Below, piece by piece: positions 1-4,997 of a DNA stretch of 5,128 nt. Within the stretch, counting starts at the first letter, position 1; every line of letters starts with the position of its first letter. The notes under the pieces were generated by a model. That model saw nothing but the letters and a program-made list of their open reading frames with translations, was not told where the DNA came from and searched no databases. The position numbers and the translations under genes are program-made. This DNA comes from Deltaproteobacteria bacterium RIFCSPLOWO2_02_56_12. GTDB taxonomy: Bacteria; Desulfobacterota; Binatia; UBA9968. Location: the NCBI GenBank assembly GCA_001799045.1, contig MGRY01000144.1:1-5128 (forward strand), given 5' to 3'.

Positions 1-15
1 TGCATTCTTTCACGC
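1..15. repeat. Left copy of a 15-bp exact direct repeat
   Basis: TGCATTCTTTCACGC is identical to 397-411. If two extra bases (CG) in the right copy are skipped, the match continues for a few more bases (GCAA). The copy touches the window edge, so the true repeat may be longer to the left. In a window this size a 15-base exact match is unlikely by chance. Confidence 0.6.
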
Positions 16-164
16 AATTGTTAGTAGTTTAAATCTCCCATTACCCCAAGCCGGAGAGAATGTCTATCCCTACCTTGCGAGCTATAGAAGCTTGACACCC
101 AAGACGGCTGAAAGTTATTCTCGCTGCCGAGCATCCGGTGAAAGCTAAAGGAAGGGGGCAAGCA
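1..164. other. Non-coding left edge before the amidohydrolase remnant
   Basis: I see no convincing gene here. Short open frames exist on both strands, but none resembles a known protein and the plus-strand frames are soon closed by stops. The first 15 bases are an exact copy of 397-411 (listed separately). Bases 147-158 are purine-rich (AAAGGAAGGGGG) and would serve as the ribosome binding site of the remnant starting at 165. An upstream gene's tail could lie here, but I cannot support one. Confidence 0.5.
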
Positions 165-317
165 TTGAGAATCATCGACCTTCATTGCTATCCCAACACG
201 AAGCCGTGGATTAAGTCTCAGGGGCCGTATGTCTAGGCGCTGGAAAAGTACTGGAACCGTACCTGGACGGGCAGGACTGAAGAAGAGGTCGTGCGGGAGT
301 TCCAAAGTGCGGGGGTT
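165..317 (+). pseudogene. Broken N-terminal remnant of a COG2159-like amidohydrolase
   Basis: A TTG start at 165, six bases after a purine-rich AAGGAAGGGGG site, opens a frame beginning LRIIDLHCYPNTKPW. This is the metal-binding first strand typical of the COG2159 amidohydrolase/decarboxylase group (D-x-H at residues 5-7, although the usual second His of the HxH motif is replaced). Residue 24 is an in-frame TAG at 234-236. The same frame then continues with family-like sequence (ALEKYWNRTW, then TEEEVVREFQSAGV) up to about 317. After that the frame stays open to 488 but no longer looks like the family, where a conserved strand should follow. I read this as a gene start with a nonsense mutation and then a deletion or insertion breakpoint. 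Intact relatives are usually around 300 residues. The family call rests on about 50 residues, so the exact enzyme is unknown. Confidence 0.6.
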
Positions 318-396
318 GGCACGCGGTCTCCCAGGGTTTGTTCCCTATCGGTGTCTTTTAATTGGGTGAATCGTAACGGTGTCAGGATTGCAAAGT

Positions 397-411
397 TGCA
401 TTCTTTCACGC
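397..411. repeat. Right copy of a 15-bp exact direct repeat
   Basis: TGCATTCTTTCACGC, identical to bases 1-15. It overlaps the stop codon of the minus-strand antitoxin gene (TGA at 408-406), so on the minus strand it reads GCG-TGA-AAGAATGCA. The two copies bracket the amidohydrolase remnant, 396 bp apart. Confidence 0.6.
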
Positions 412-699
412 CGCAACGGGTTCAACCCTTCTCCAGCCTTTCGACCCTTTTGCCGCGTGCCATAGATTATAGTTCTGCTGAAGGTTGAGCCACAGTTCTG
501 GCGTTGTACCAAACGCCTGAGACAAGCGCAGGGCCATATCCGCTGACACCGATCCACGCTCGTTGACAACTTTTGAAACCGTCTTTCGCGACACCCCCAG
601 GGCTCTCGCCAGATCGGCCACTGTCAGCCCAAGTGGCTCTAAATGCTGCCGCCTCAGAATTCCGCCAGGGTGACTCGGAGCTCTCTTGCCGGTTCTCAT
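406..699 (-). CDS. higA: HigA-family antitoxin, XRE-type helix-turn-helix
   Basis: A 97-residue protein of the HigA antitoxin family. It should bind and neutralise the HigB toxin encoded just upstream and repress the shared promoter. The N terminus (APSHPGGILRR, residues 7-17) is the family's opening motif. A Cro/C1-type helix-turn-helix follows: first helix LTVADLARALGV (25-36), recognition helix SRKTVSKVVNE (37-47), then the usual SADMALRLSQAFGTTPELWLNLQ stretch from residue 52, with the conserved PELWLNLQ at 67-74. The length is normal for the family. The start is firm: a perfect AGGAGG (712-707) sits seven bases ahead of the ATG and overlaps the toxin's TAG stop, so the two genes are translationally linked. 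The tail (GWRRVEPVAA) is ordinary. The stop codon lies in the right copy of the 15-bp direct repeat. Confidence 0.95.
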   Translation of the reverse strand: MRTGKRAPSHPGGILRRQHLEPLGLTVADLARALGVSRKTVSKVVNERGSVSADMALRLSQAFGTTPELWLNLQQNYNLWHAAKGSKGWRRVEPVAA

Positions 700-706
700 C
701 CTTAAC

Positions 707-712
707 CCTCCT
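707..712 (-). promoter_or_regulatory. Strong ribosome binding site of higA, overlapping the higB stop
   Basis: Minus-strand AGGAGG overlaps the last bases of higB (TAG at 713-711) and is seven bases from the higA ATG at 699. Such a strong site after the weakly initiated toxin gene would give more antitoxin than toxin per mRNA. Confidence 0.85.
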
Positions 713-989
713 AATGGTAATCTACGTAATCAACGTCAAACGCGTCACCATCCTTGAATTGAAATATAACCCGCCAATTCCCCGAAACTTTAACCGACCA
801 ATACCCCTGTAACTTTCCTTTTAACTGATGCAGACCGGAACCGGGGAAATGCATATCTTTCACTGCACTAGACGCATTCAACCTGTCGAGGAGATCGGCC
901 AATCTCTGCGCGTGCTTGGCTTGGATTCCCTTTTTGACTCCATCAAGGAAAAATTTCTCAAGCCCTTTGTGCGCAAAGGTCCTAATCAC
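711..989 (-). CDS. higB: HigB-family mRNA-cleaving toxin (RelE/ParE superfamily)
   Basis: A 92-residue protein that aligns along its length with the HigB toxin of plasmid Rts1 (Proteus), a RelE-fold ribosome-dependent mRNA endonuclease. The opening MIRTFAHKGLEKFF and the closing DYVDYH are family signatures. The residues I recall as required in the Proteus enzyme are present at the same numbers here: H54, D90, Y91 and H92. K57 and R73 in the core (LKGKLQGYW, GNWRVIFQF) are also kept, so the toxin looks active. The start is a GTG at 989. An in-frame TGA lies two codons upstream, so no longer start exists. There is no good Shine-Dalgarno, and the predicted promoter puts transcription initiation almost on the GTG, which suggests a leaderless or poorly translated toxin. 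The toxin-first order is typical of higBA. Confidence 0.95.
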   Translation of the reverse strand: MIRTFAHKGLEKFFLDGVKKGIQAKHAQRLADLLDRLNASSAVKDMHFPGSGLHQLKGKLQGYWSVKVSGNWRVIFQFKDGDAFDVDYVDYH

Positions 990-996
990 TCGTCAA

Positions 997-1025
997 TGTG
1001 TAACCCGTCGGGTTACGCTTGTCAA
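997..1025 (-). promoter_or_regulatory. higBA promoter (-35 TTGACA, -10 TACACA)
   Basis: On the minus strand a perfect TTGACA (1025-1020) is followed by a 17-bp spacer and a weaker TACACA (1002-997). The expected initiation point is near 990, practically at the toxin GTG (989). The spacing and position fit a sigma-70 promoter for the toxin-antitoxin operon. The -10 box is only a partial match, as expected of a promoter held by a repressor. Confidence 0.7.
1000..1016. promoter_or_regulatory. Probable HigA operator palindrome
   Basis: GTAACCC-GTC-GGGTTAC is a perfect inverted repeat with 7-bp arms. It lies between the -35 and -10 boxes and runs into the -10. HigA-type antitoxins commonly bind such palindromes as dimers, so binding here would block RNA polymerase. 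The assignment rests on position and symmetry. Confidence 0.7.
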
Positions 1026-1036
1026 GAGAGACAAGC
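1017..1036. repeat. Second perfect inverted repeat over the -35 box
   Basis: GCTTGTC-AAGAGA-GACAAGC has 7-bp perfect arms and a 6-base centre. It abuts the operator palindrome directly and contains the -35 hexamer. It may be a second regulator site, or a cruciform or hairpin. No T-run follows on either strand, so I do not call it a terminator. Confidence 0.5.
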
Positions 1037-1127
1037 CAGATCGCTTCGACTGTTGGACTGCTGAAGAAGATTTTCTGCGGCAATGCGGAGCGAATTCTGG
1101 GATTGTAGCTTTGGAAGTTGGGGCTGG

Positions 1128-1667
1128 TTACGGTGTTTTCCTGCGGGTCGGAGCGGAAAGAGTTCGATTCCCGTTGAGACCACCAGCCTTGTCGTAGAAA
1201 TGTCCGGCGCTTCTTTCCATGTGAACCAGCTTCCCACGGGCAAAGCCAATCTGAGAAAAGAAGCCGGGTGTCTCTGTTTCTTCCGGATTCACCAGTGTAA
1301 AAACCTTTTCTATCCTCCTTCGATCCTTGGCCAATCTGCTAAATTCATTCACCAAGGCCCGGCCGATACCCTTATAGCGATAGGCCGGGTGAACACCGAT
1401 AACATCGATCCACCCGACTTCGTCCCGGAGACCAAAATCCCAGATGCTTGCCCAGCCAAAGAGAAAGCCGACCATTCGGTTATCCACTTCGTTCGACTGA
1501 GGCTCACGAACGTCAGCGACAAGAGAGGCCCAAGGAGGGATGCCTTCCGCGTTAATAAACCTCCTCTCCCAATAGGCCGGCCGGGGAAAGCCTCGGATCA
1601 CTTCGTCAATTTTCATGACGGCTTGAAGGTCATCTTTCCTGAGCTCCCTGATATCAACCGATTTCAT
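1128..1667 (-). CDS. GNAT-family N-acetyltransferase
   Basis: A 179-residue GNAT protein that transfers an acetyl group from acetyl-CoA to an amine or a protein lysine; the substrate is unknown. The N terminus (VDIRELRKDDLQAVMKID) is the usual first strand and helix. The acetyl-CoA pyrophosphate loop is clear: IDVIGVHPAYRYKGIGRAL at 87-105, with R97-x-x-G100-x-G102. FFSQIGF (136-142) is the closing motif B. The start is the ATG at 1667, eight bases after GAGGAG (1681-1676). Its A is shared with the TGA of the preceding gene (TGATG), so translation is coupled; GTG codons at 1670 and 1673 are worse placed. The fold should end near VHMER (148-152). The last 20 or so residues look non-native and are antisense to a tRNA-3'-like stretch. 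It is the last gene of the row, and a role in lysine acetylation of CoA-pathway enzymes is only speculation. Confidence 0.88.
   Translation of the reverse strand: MKSVDIRELRKDDLQAVMKIDEVIRGFPRPAYWERRFINAEGIPPWASLVADVREPQSNEVDNRMVGFLFGWASIWDFGLRDEVGWIDVIGVHPAYRYKGIGRALVNEFSRLAKDRRRIEKVFTLVNPEETETPGFFSQIGFARGKLVHMERSAGHFYDKAGGLNGNRTLSAPTRRKTP
1161..1185 (+). other. tRNA 3'-end-like fragment inside the GNAT gene tail
   Basis: The plus strand reads like the end of a tRNA: a TTCGATT T-loop (1163-1169), a 5-base segment, a 7-base TGAGACC and A-CCA ending at 1185. The T-stem pairs poorly (two mismatches of five). No matching GGTCTCA acceptor strand exists 70-95 bases upstream, so it is not a functional tRNA. 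It could be a recombination scar or coincidence. Confidence 0.25.
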
Positions 1668-1954
1668 CACCACAGCTCCTCGTCTGGCTTAGAGCCCTTT
1701 CCCGCCCCCTCTCTGGGACGCGTGTAAATGACGTACCAGCCCTCAATGGTTGTGGACGGTTGCTGGGGATGGCATTCTGAACAAGCTAGATCTTCCGCCC
1801 GCGCGGGCTCCAGATGCACCTCCAACCCCATCGATTCATAAGACTCGGTTGCCTCTTTGAGTCTCGAACCGCCGGCGAGAAAACGCTTCGTCCAACCCTG
1901 CTGTAGTAGCTCGTCCTCCCGACTTGGGCTTTCTGCAGGCATGGGATTATTCAT
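1667..1954 (-). CDS. Small uncharacterised CxxC protein, coupled to the flavoprotein gene
   Basis: A 95-residue soluble protein that I cannot assign to a named family. It has a charged helical first half (ELLQQGWTKRFLAGGSRLKEATESYESMG, residues 15-43), then a strand-rich part (LEVHLEPARAEDLACSECH) with a single C58-x-x-C61-H62 motif, and a hydrophobic WYVIYTRP strand at 73-80. There is no signal peptide or membrane segment, so despite the CxxCH a c-type haem is unlikely; a metal or thiol role is possible. The ATG at 1954 was chosen because it follows the flavoprotein TAA by one base (TAAGATG), which implies coupling. An in-frame ATG at 1969 overlaps the upstream gene, and a longer frame to 2065 would overlap it heavily. 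Its stop overlaps the acetyltransferase start. Its position suggests an accessory role to the flavoprotein. Composition resembles the neighbours. Confidence 0.75.
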   Translation of the reverse strand: MNNPMPAESPSREDELLQQGWTKRFLAGGSRLKEATESYESMGLEVHLEPARAEDLACSECHPQQPSTTIEGWYVIYTRPREGAGKGSKPDEELW

Positions 1955-1955
1955 C

Positions 1956-4502
1956 TTAGAAAAGGTCATCTCCCAGATCGTTGCCGGCCGGAAGGTGACC
2001 GTGTTCTTGGAGAAATCGCTGTAGCAGTTCACTCTCTCGCTGGGTATACATAGAAGCCTCTTCATAAAGAAAGTACCGCGCCTTGGGATTACTGTTCAAC
2101 TGCTCTTCAAGGGCGAGACGCAAGTTGACCACCCCCGCGATCCGAAGGATCTGCTTTTCGGCATCCAGAAGCTGGTAGACGCCTTCCGAGGCAGACGCTG
2201 TTGCGACATGTTCTTGATCAAATTCCAACCACGGCTCCGGCGGCAGAATGGGCGCGCCGATCTGGAGCCGCAGGTCGCACCTGAGACACCGTCGCGCCTC
2301 CTTTAAGGCTATGGACTCGTCGAAGCCAAGCTCTATCGTTTCGAAGCTCGTCTGGCGCTCGGCAAGTGAACGGTACGGCATAGGTTCCCGGCCCCGGGAA
2401 GCAAATTCCTCATCGCGACCGATCCAGGGGTCGTTCTCCTGGGCCGGGGCCAAGGCCTCTTCAATGACACCATCGCCCCCGAGGTACCGGTCGATGGAGG
2501 CCGCTGCCTTCCTTCCGACGGCAATCGCCTGAATAACCGACGATGGCCCGCTTACCGCTTCGCCTCCCGCAAGCAGTCCAGAAACAGGCGTGGCCAGAGT
2601 GGCCTCATCGACCCGGAGCGTTCCCCGTTCCGTAACCAACGACTGGCCAATTTCCCCCAAGAAGGAGAAATCTGTGCTCTGGCCGATAGCAAGGACCACG
2701 GTGTCGGCCTCGATCACGGTTGTGACCGACGGGTCAAAGGAGGGATTGAAGCGTCCCGACTCGTCGAAGACTCGGGTGCAGCGAACCAACTCGATCCCGG
2801 CAACCTTCCCGTTCGCCAGGACCCGCTTCGGCCCCCAGGACGGGTGGAGGACACCGCCTTCTTCGCAAACCTGCTCTATTTCCGACTTGAAGGCCGGCAT
2901 CTCGGCGCGCGATTCCAGGCAGGCAATCTGTAGCTCTTTTGCGCCAAGGCGGCGCGCTGTAAGCGCGACGTCCATCGCCACATTTCCCCCGCCTATCACA
3001 ACGACGCGGCCCAGTGGCGTCCCCGGCCATGAGCCGAGGTTGACTTCGCGCAGAAAGTCCAGGCCCCAGAGAACACCCGGTATCTCGCTCCCCTCAAGCC
3101 TGATCTTCTTGCTCAACTGGGCGCCAACTGCCAGAAAAACGGCGTCGTATTCGCTGCGCAGCTTCTCCAGTGAAAAGCCGGAGGCCGGGCCCACGGCAGT
3201 GTTGGTCCTGAGTTCTATGCCCCGGGCCAGAATCCAGTCAATCTCGCGCCGGACTACCTCGCGGGGCACACGGAACCGCGGGATGCTCTGCAGCAGCATC
3301 CCGCCGGGCTCGGAGGCTGCTTCGAAAACCGTCACACTGTGCCCCTTAGTCTGAAGGTAATAAGCTGCGGTGAGTCCTGCCGGACCTGAACCCACGACGG
3401 CGACTTTTTTTCCTGTCTTTGTAACCGGCACCGCCGCCTGGTCTTGCGGCCTCGCATGCTCCGCAGCAAAACGTTTGAGCCTGCATATAGAGATAGGCTC
3501 GCTTACACTGCCCCGGCGGCAAACACTTTCGCACGGATGGAAACAGACATAGCCAAGAACCGCAGGAAACGGAACCCTTTCCCGGATCACGGCGAGGGCT
3601 TCATCGTACTTCTGCTGGGCAATAAAACGAACATAACGTGGTATGTCGATGCCGGCCGGACAACCCGCGCGGCATGGAACTAAAGCCTGTTCCTTTGAAA
3701 ACGCGGCCCCCATGTCGGTGGGTTTGTCCATAAGAGCGCCGGTCGGACAGACCTGGACACAGGCGGTGCAGAATTTACATTCCGACTCGGGCAGAGAAGA
3801 TGCCGTAGTGCCCACCACCACGCGACTTTCAGCTATCGTGAACCCCAAAGCTTCAACTCCCCGGATGTCGGCGCAAACCCGGACGCAGCGGGTGCAGCCG
3901 ATGCAGAGATTGTAGTTGCGCGTAAAGAGGGGGTCGTCTTGGATATTGGAGAGATCACGAAATACATAACGCGGGGTGTCTGCCTTAATCCCTACGAAGT
4001 CGGCCACCCTGCGCAGCTCGCAATTCGCAAACTTGGTACAACAGCGCTCAGGCACGGGGATATTAAAGGAACAAGCGATGCGGTCACATCCCTCTCTGTT
4101 GGGACAAACAAGGCAGGTGTGCGGGTGATCGGCCAGGATTTCGGACAGGCGCTCCTGGCGCCTGGCTATGACCTTCGCCGTGGAGCTCTGGATCTGGATC
4201 CCTTCTTCGGCATGGGTCGAGCAGGCCGATACAAGCTCACCATTGAGCTCAACGAGACATAATCCGCAGCCCTGGAATTCCAGGGATTCGGAGCCGCTGC
4301 TCCGCAAAACCTGCCCATCACGCCAGATAGCAGGAAGGCCGACCTTCCCCCGTGCCAGAGGGAGACTGGGGTGAGAGCAAAGGCCGGGGATGTAGATGCC
4401 CGCACCGCGGGCCGCCTCAAGGAGGGACACACCTGACCGCACCGTTACTTGGGCGCCGTCAATGGTTAAGGTGTAAAGCTCAATATTTGACCTGTCGCGC
4501 AT
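1956..4502 (-). CDS. NuoG-like/NfnB-like iron-sulfur flavoprotein oxidoreductase with GIY-YIG-like tail
   Basis: A large soluble NAD(P)H-dependent electron-transfer protein, probably linking pyridine nucleotide to the neighbouring ferredoxin. Numbering is from a GTG at 4532 (858 aa); I prefer the ATG at 4502 (848 aa). Neither has a good Shine-Dalgarno, and a TGA lies two codons before the GTG. Domains: a plant-type [2Fe-2S] domain (C52, C89, C92, C104); a NuoG-type His-Cys cluster (H136-x3-C140-x2-C143-x5-C149); two [4Fe-4S] motifs (C210/213/216/220 and C252/255/258/262); a GltD/NfnB-type cysteine domain (C287, C291, C330, C334, C338); an FAD-binding GSGPAG (381-386); a nucleotide-binding GGGNVAMD (514-521); the family motif MPAFKSEIEQ (545-554); a second FAD site LLAGGEAV (653-660); and C749-x2-C752. 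Residues 784-851 resemble a degenerate GIY-YIG domain. Homologous NADP:ferredoxin oxidoreductases (BzdV-like) accompany some benzoyl-CoA reductase clusters, but the exact partner is inferred. Confidence 0.9.
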   Translation of the reverse strand: MRDRSNIELYTLTIDGAQVTVRSGVSLLEAARGAGIYIPGLCSHPSLPLARGKVGLPAIWRDGQVLRSSGSESLEFQGCGLCLVELNGELVSACSTHAEEGIQIQSSTAKVIARRQERLSEILADHPHTCLVCPNREGCDRIACSFNIPVPERCCTKFANCELRRVADFVGIKADTPRYVFRDLSNIQDDPLFTRNYNLCIGCTRCVRVCADIRGVEALGFTIAESRVVVGTTASSLPESECKFCTACVQVCPTGALMDKPTDMGAAFSKEQALVPCRAGCPAGIDIPRYVRFIAQQKYDEALAVIRERVPFPAVLGYVCFHPCESVCRRGSVSEPISICRLKRFAAEHARPQDQAAVPVTKTGKKVAVVGSGPAGLTAAYYLQTKGHSVTVFEAASEPGGMLLQSIPRFRVPREVVRREIDWILARGIELRTNTAVGPASGFSLEKLRSEYDAVFLAVGAQLSKKIRLEGSEIPGVLWGLDFLREVNLGSWPGTPLGRVVVIGGGNVAMDVALTARRLGAKELQIACLESRAEMPAFKSEIEQVCEEGGVLHPSWGPKRVLANGKVAGIELVRCTRVFDESGRFNPSFDPSVTTVIEADTVVLAIGQSTDFSFLGEIGQSLVTERGTLRVDEATLATPVSGLLAGGEAVSGPSSVIQAIAVGRKAAASIDRYLGGDGVIEEALAPAQENDPWIGRDEEFASRGREPMPYRSLAERQTSFETIELGFDESIALKEARRCLRCDLRLQIGAPILPPEPWLEFDQEHVATASASEGVYQLLDAEKQILRIAGVVNLRLALEEQLNSNPKARYFLYEEASMYTQRESELLQRFLQEHGHLPAGNDLGDDLF

Positions 4503-4532
4503 GTCAGGAGGAGTGTCATTTACAGCAAGCAC

Positions 4533-4709
4533 TTTTCACTCGTGTCATTCTGAGCCGAAGGCGAAGAATCTCTCGAACAAACGAGACCCTTCGCTACGCT
4601 CAGGGTGACAAGAGAGCAGAGCGGGTACATGAAACACCTGCAACTGCATCCGATACTGCCTGTGAAATCAAATCCAAGTTTCTACAGTTAAGACAACCTG
4701 GTCCATCCT
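4533..4709. other. 177-bp intergenic gap between ferredoxin and flavoprotein genes
   Basis: This is the only sizeable gap in the right-hand gene row. It holds the inverted repeat at 4543-4600 and no credible gene. I looked for a minus-strand promoter before the flavoprotein gene and found only weak hexamers. A 6-bp stem (CCTGGT 4697-4702 with ACCAGG 4712-4717) overlaps the ferredoxin stop, but no T-run follows it. Confidence 0.6.
4543..4600. repeat. Imperfect inverted repeat, 'TGTCATTCTGAG' intergenic type
   Basis: The outer arms TGTCATTCTGAGC (4543-4555) and GCTCAGGGTGACA (4588-4600) pair with only two C/T differences, which are G-U pairs in RNA. The inner arms GCGAAGAATC... and ...CCCTTCGC also pair, closing on TCTCG-AACAAA-CGAGA. 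The whole would fold into one long hairpin. From memory, this sequence type (GTCATTCTGAG...GAAGAATCT) is a widespread dispersed intergenic repeat in several bacterial phyla, often multi-copy and MITE-like or REP-like. It separates the ferredoxin from the flavoprotein gene and could act as a processing or attenuation hairpin. Confidence 0.75.
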
Positions 4710-4997
4710 TCACCAGGAATGGTTAATGGCTCCAGGCGCGCACGCAGCCATGCAAGGCAGCGGTCCGCGGCCGCTTGCCGGCTTGCAGGGGGCGCAGCTG
4801 TACTTTATCTTTTTCCGTTCCTCTTCCCTGACGGCTGCAACTGTTTTTTCCGACAACGGATCGTATTCGTCGGCAGCCATTTCCAAGAGCCTTGGCGGAC
4901 AGACAGGGACACAGTCGCCGCAGCCATTACACTTATCGGTGTCGATGCTGATAAAGAATTCGCCGGAGCCGTCCTTATAGCCGTAATTGGCGATCAC
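4710..4997 (-). CDS. Two-cluster [4Fe-4S] ferredoxin
   Basis: A 95-residue cytoplasmic electron carrier. The first cluster motif is standard: C23-x2-C26-x2-C29-x3-C33-P. The second is C68-x2-C71-x10-C82-x3-C86 followed by A-P, with an expanded loop between its second and third cysteines. About 34 residues, including a charged helix (VREEERKKIKY), separate the two halves, so the protein is longer than classical 55-80 residue clostridial ferredoxins. It begins at a GTG (4997) whose G is also the last base of the upstream TAG (TAGTG), with AAAGG six bases ahead. Coupling to the BcrA/BcrD-family gene is therefore likely. In ATP-dependent benzoyl-CoA reductase systems a 2[4Fe-4S] ferredoxin (BzdM-like) is the direct electron donor. 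I infer that role here from the neighbours, and leave the symbol blank. Confidence 0.92.
   Translation of the reverse strand: MIANYGYKDGSGEFFISIDTDKCNGCGDCVPVCPPRLLEMAADEYDPLSEKTVAAVREEERKKIKYSCAPCKPASGRGPLPCMAACAPGAINHSW

Noticed and set aside
234..236. In-frame TAG in the amidohydrolase remnant read as pyrrolysine
   Set aside because: The family homology ends about 80 bases later anyway, TAG is used as an ordinary stop by two other genes in the window, and no pyl genes are visible.
1111..1185. Complete tRNA gene on the plus strand
   Set aside because: Only the 3' end is tRNA-like. No GGTCTCA acceptor strand, D-arm or anticodon arm can be placed upstream, and the T-stem has two mismatches.
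1083..1727. Open plus-strand frame of 214 codons over the acetyltransferase
   Set aside because: The minus-strand frame has firm GNAT motifs, a good ribosome site and coupling to its neighbour. The plus-strand translation shows no family features.
1769..1783. CxxCH in the 95-aa protein as a c-type haem site
   Set aside because: There is no signal peptide or export signal, and all the neighbours act in the cytoplasm, so haem attachment is unlikely.
1956..2065. Longer start at 2065 for the 95-aa protein
   Set aside because: It would overlap the flavoprotein gene by about 110 bases, while an ATG at 1954, one base after that gene's stop, gives a normal coupled start.
2590..3354. Open plus-strand frame of 254 codons opposite the flavoprotein gene
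   Set aside because: It is antisense to the FAD- and NAD-binding part of a clearly real gene, is low-complexity and Ser/Arg/Thr-rich, and has no recognisable domain.
4697..4717. Stem-loop at the ferredoxin stop as a terminator
   Set aside because: The stem is only 6 bp with a 9-base loop, it overlaps the stop codon, and no T-run follows it on the minus strand.
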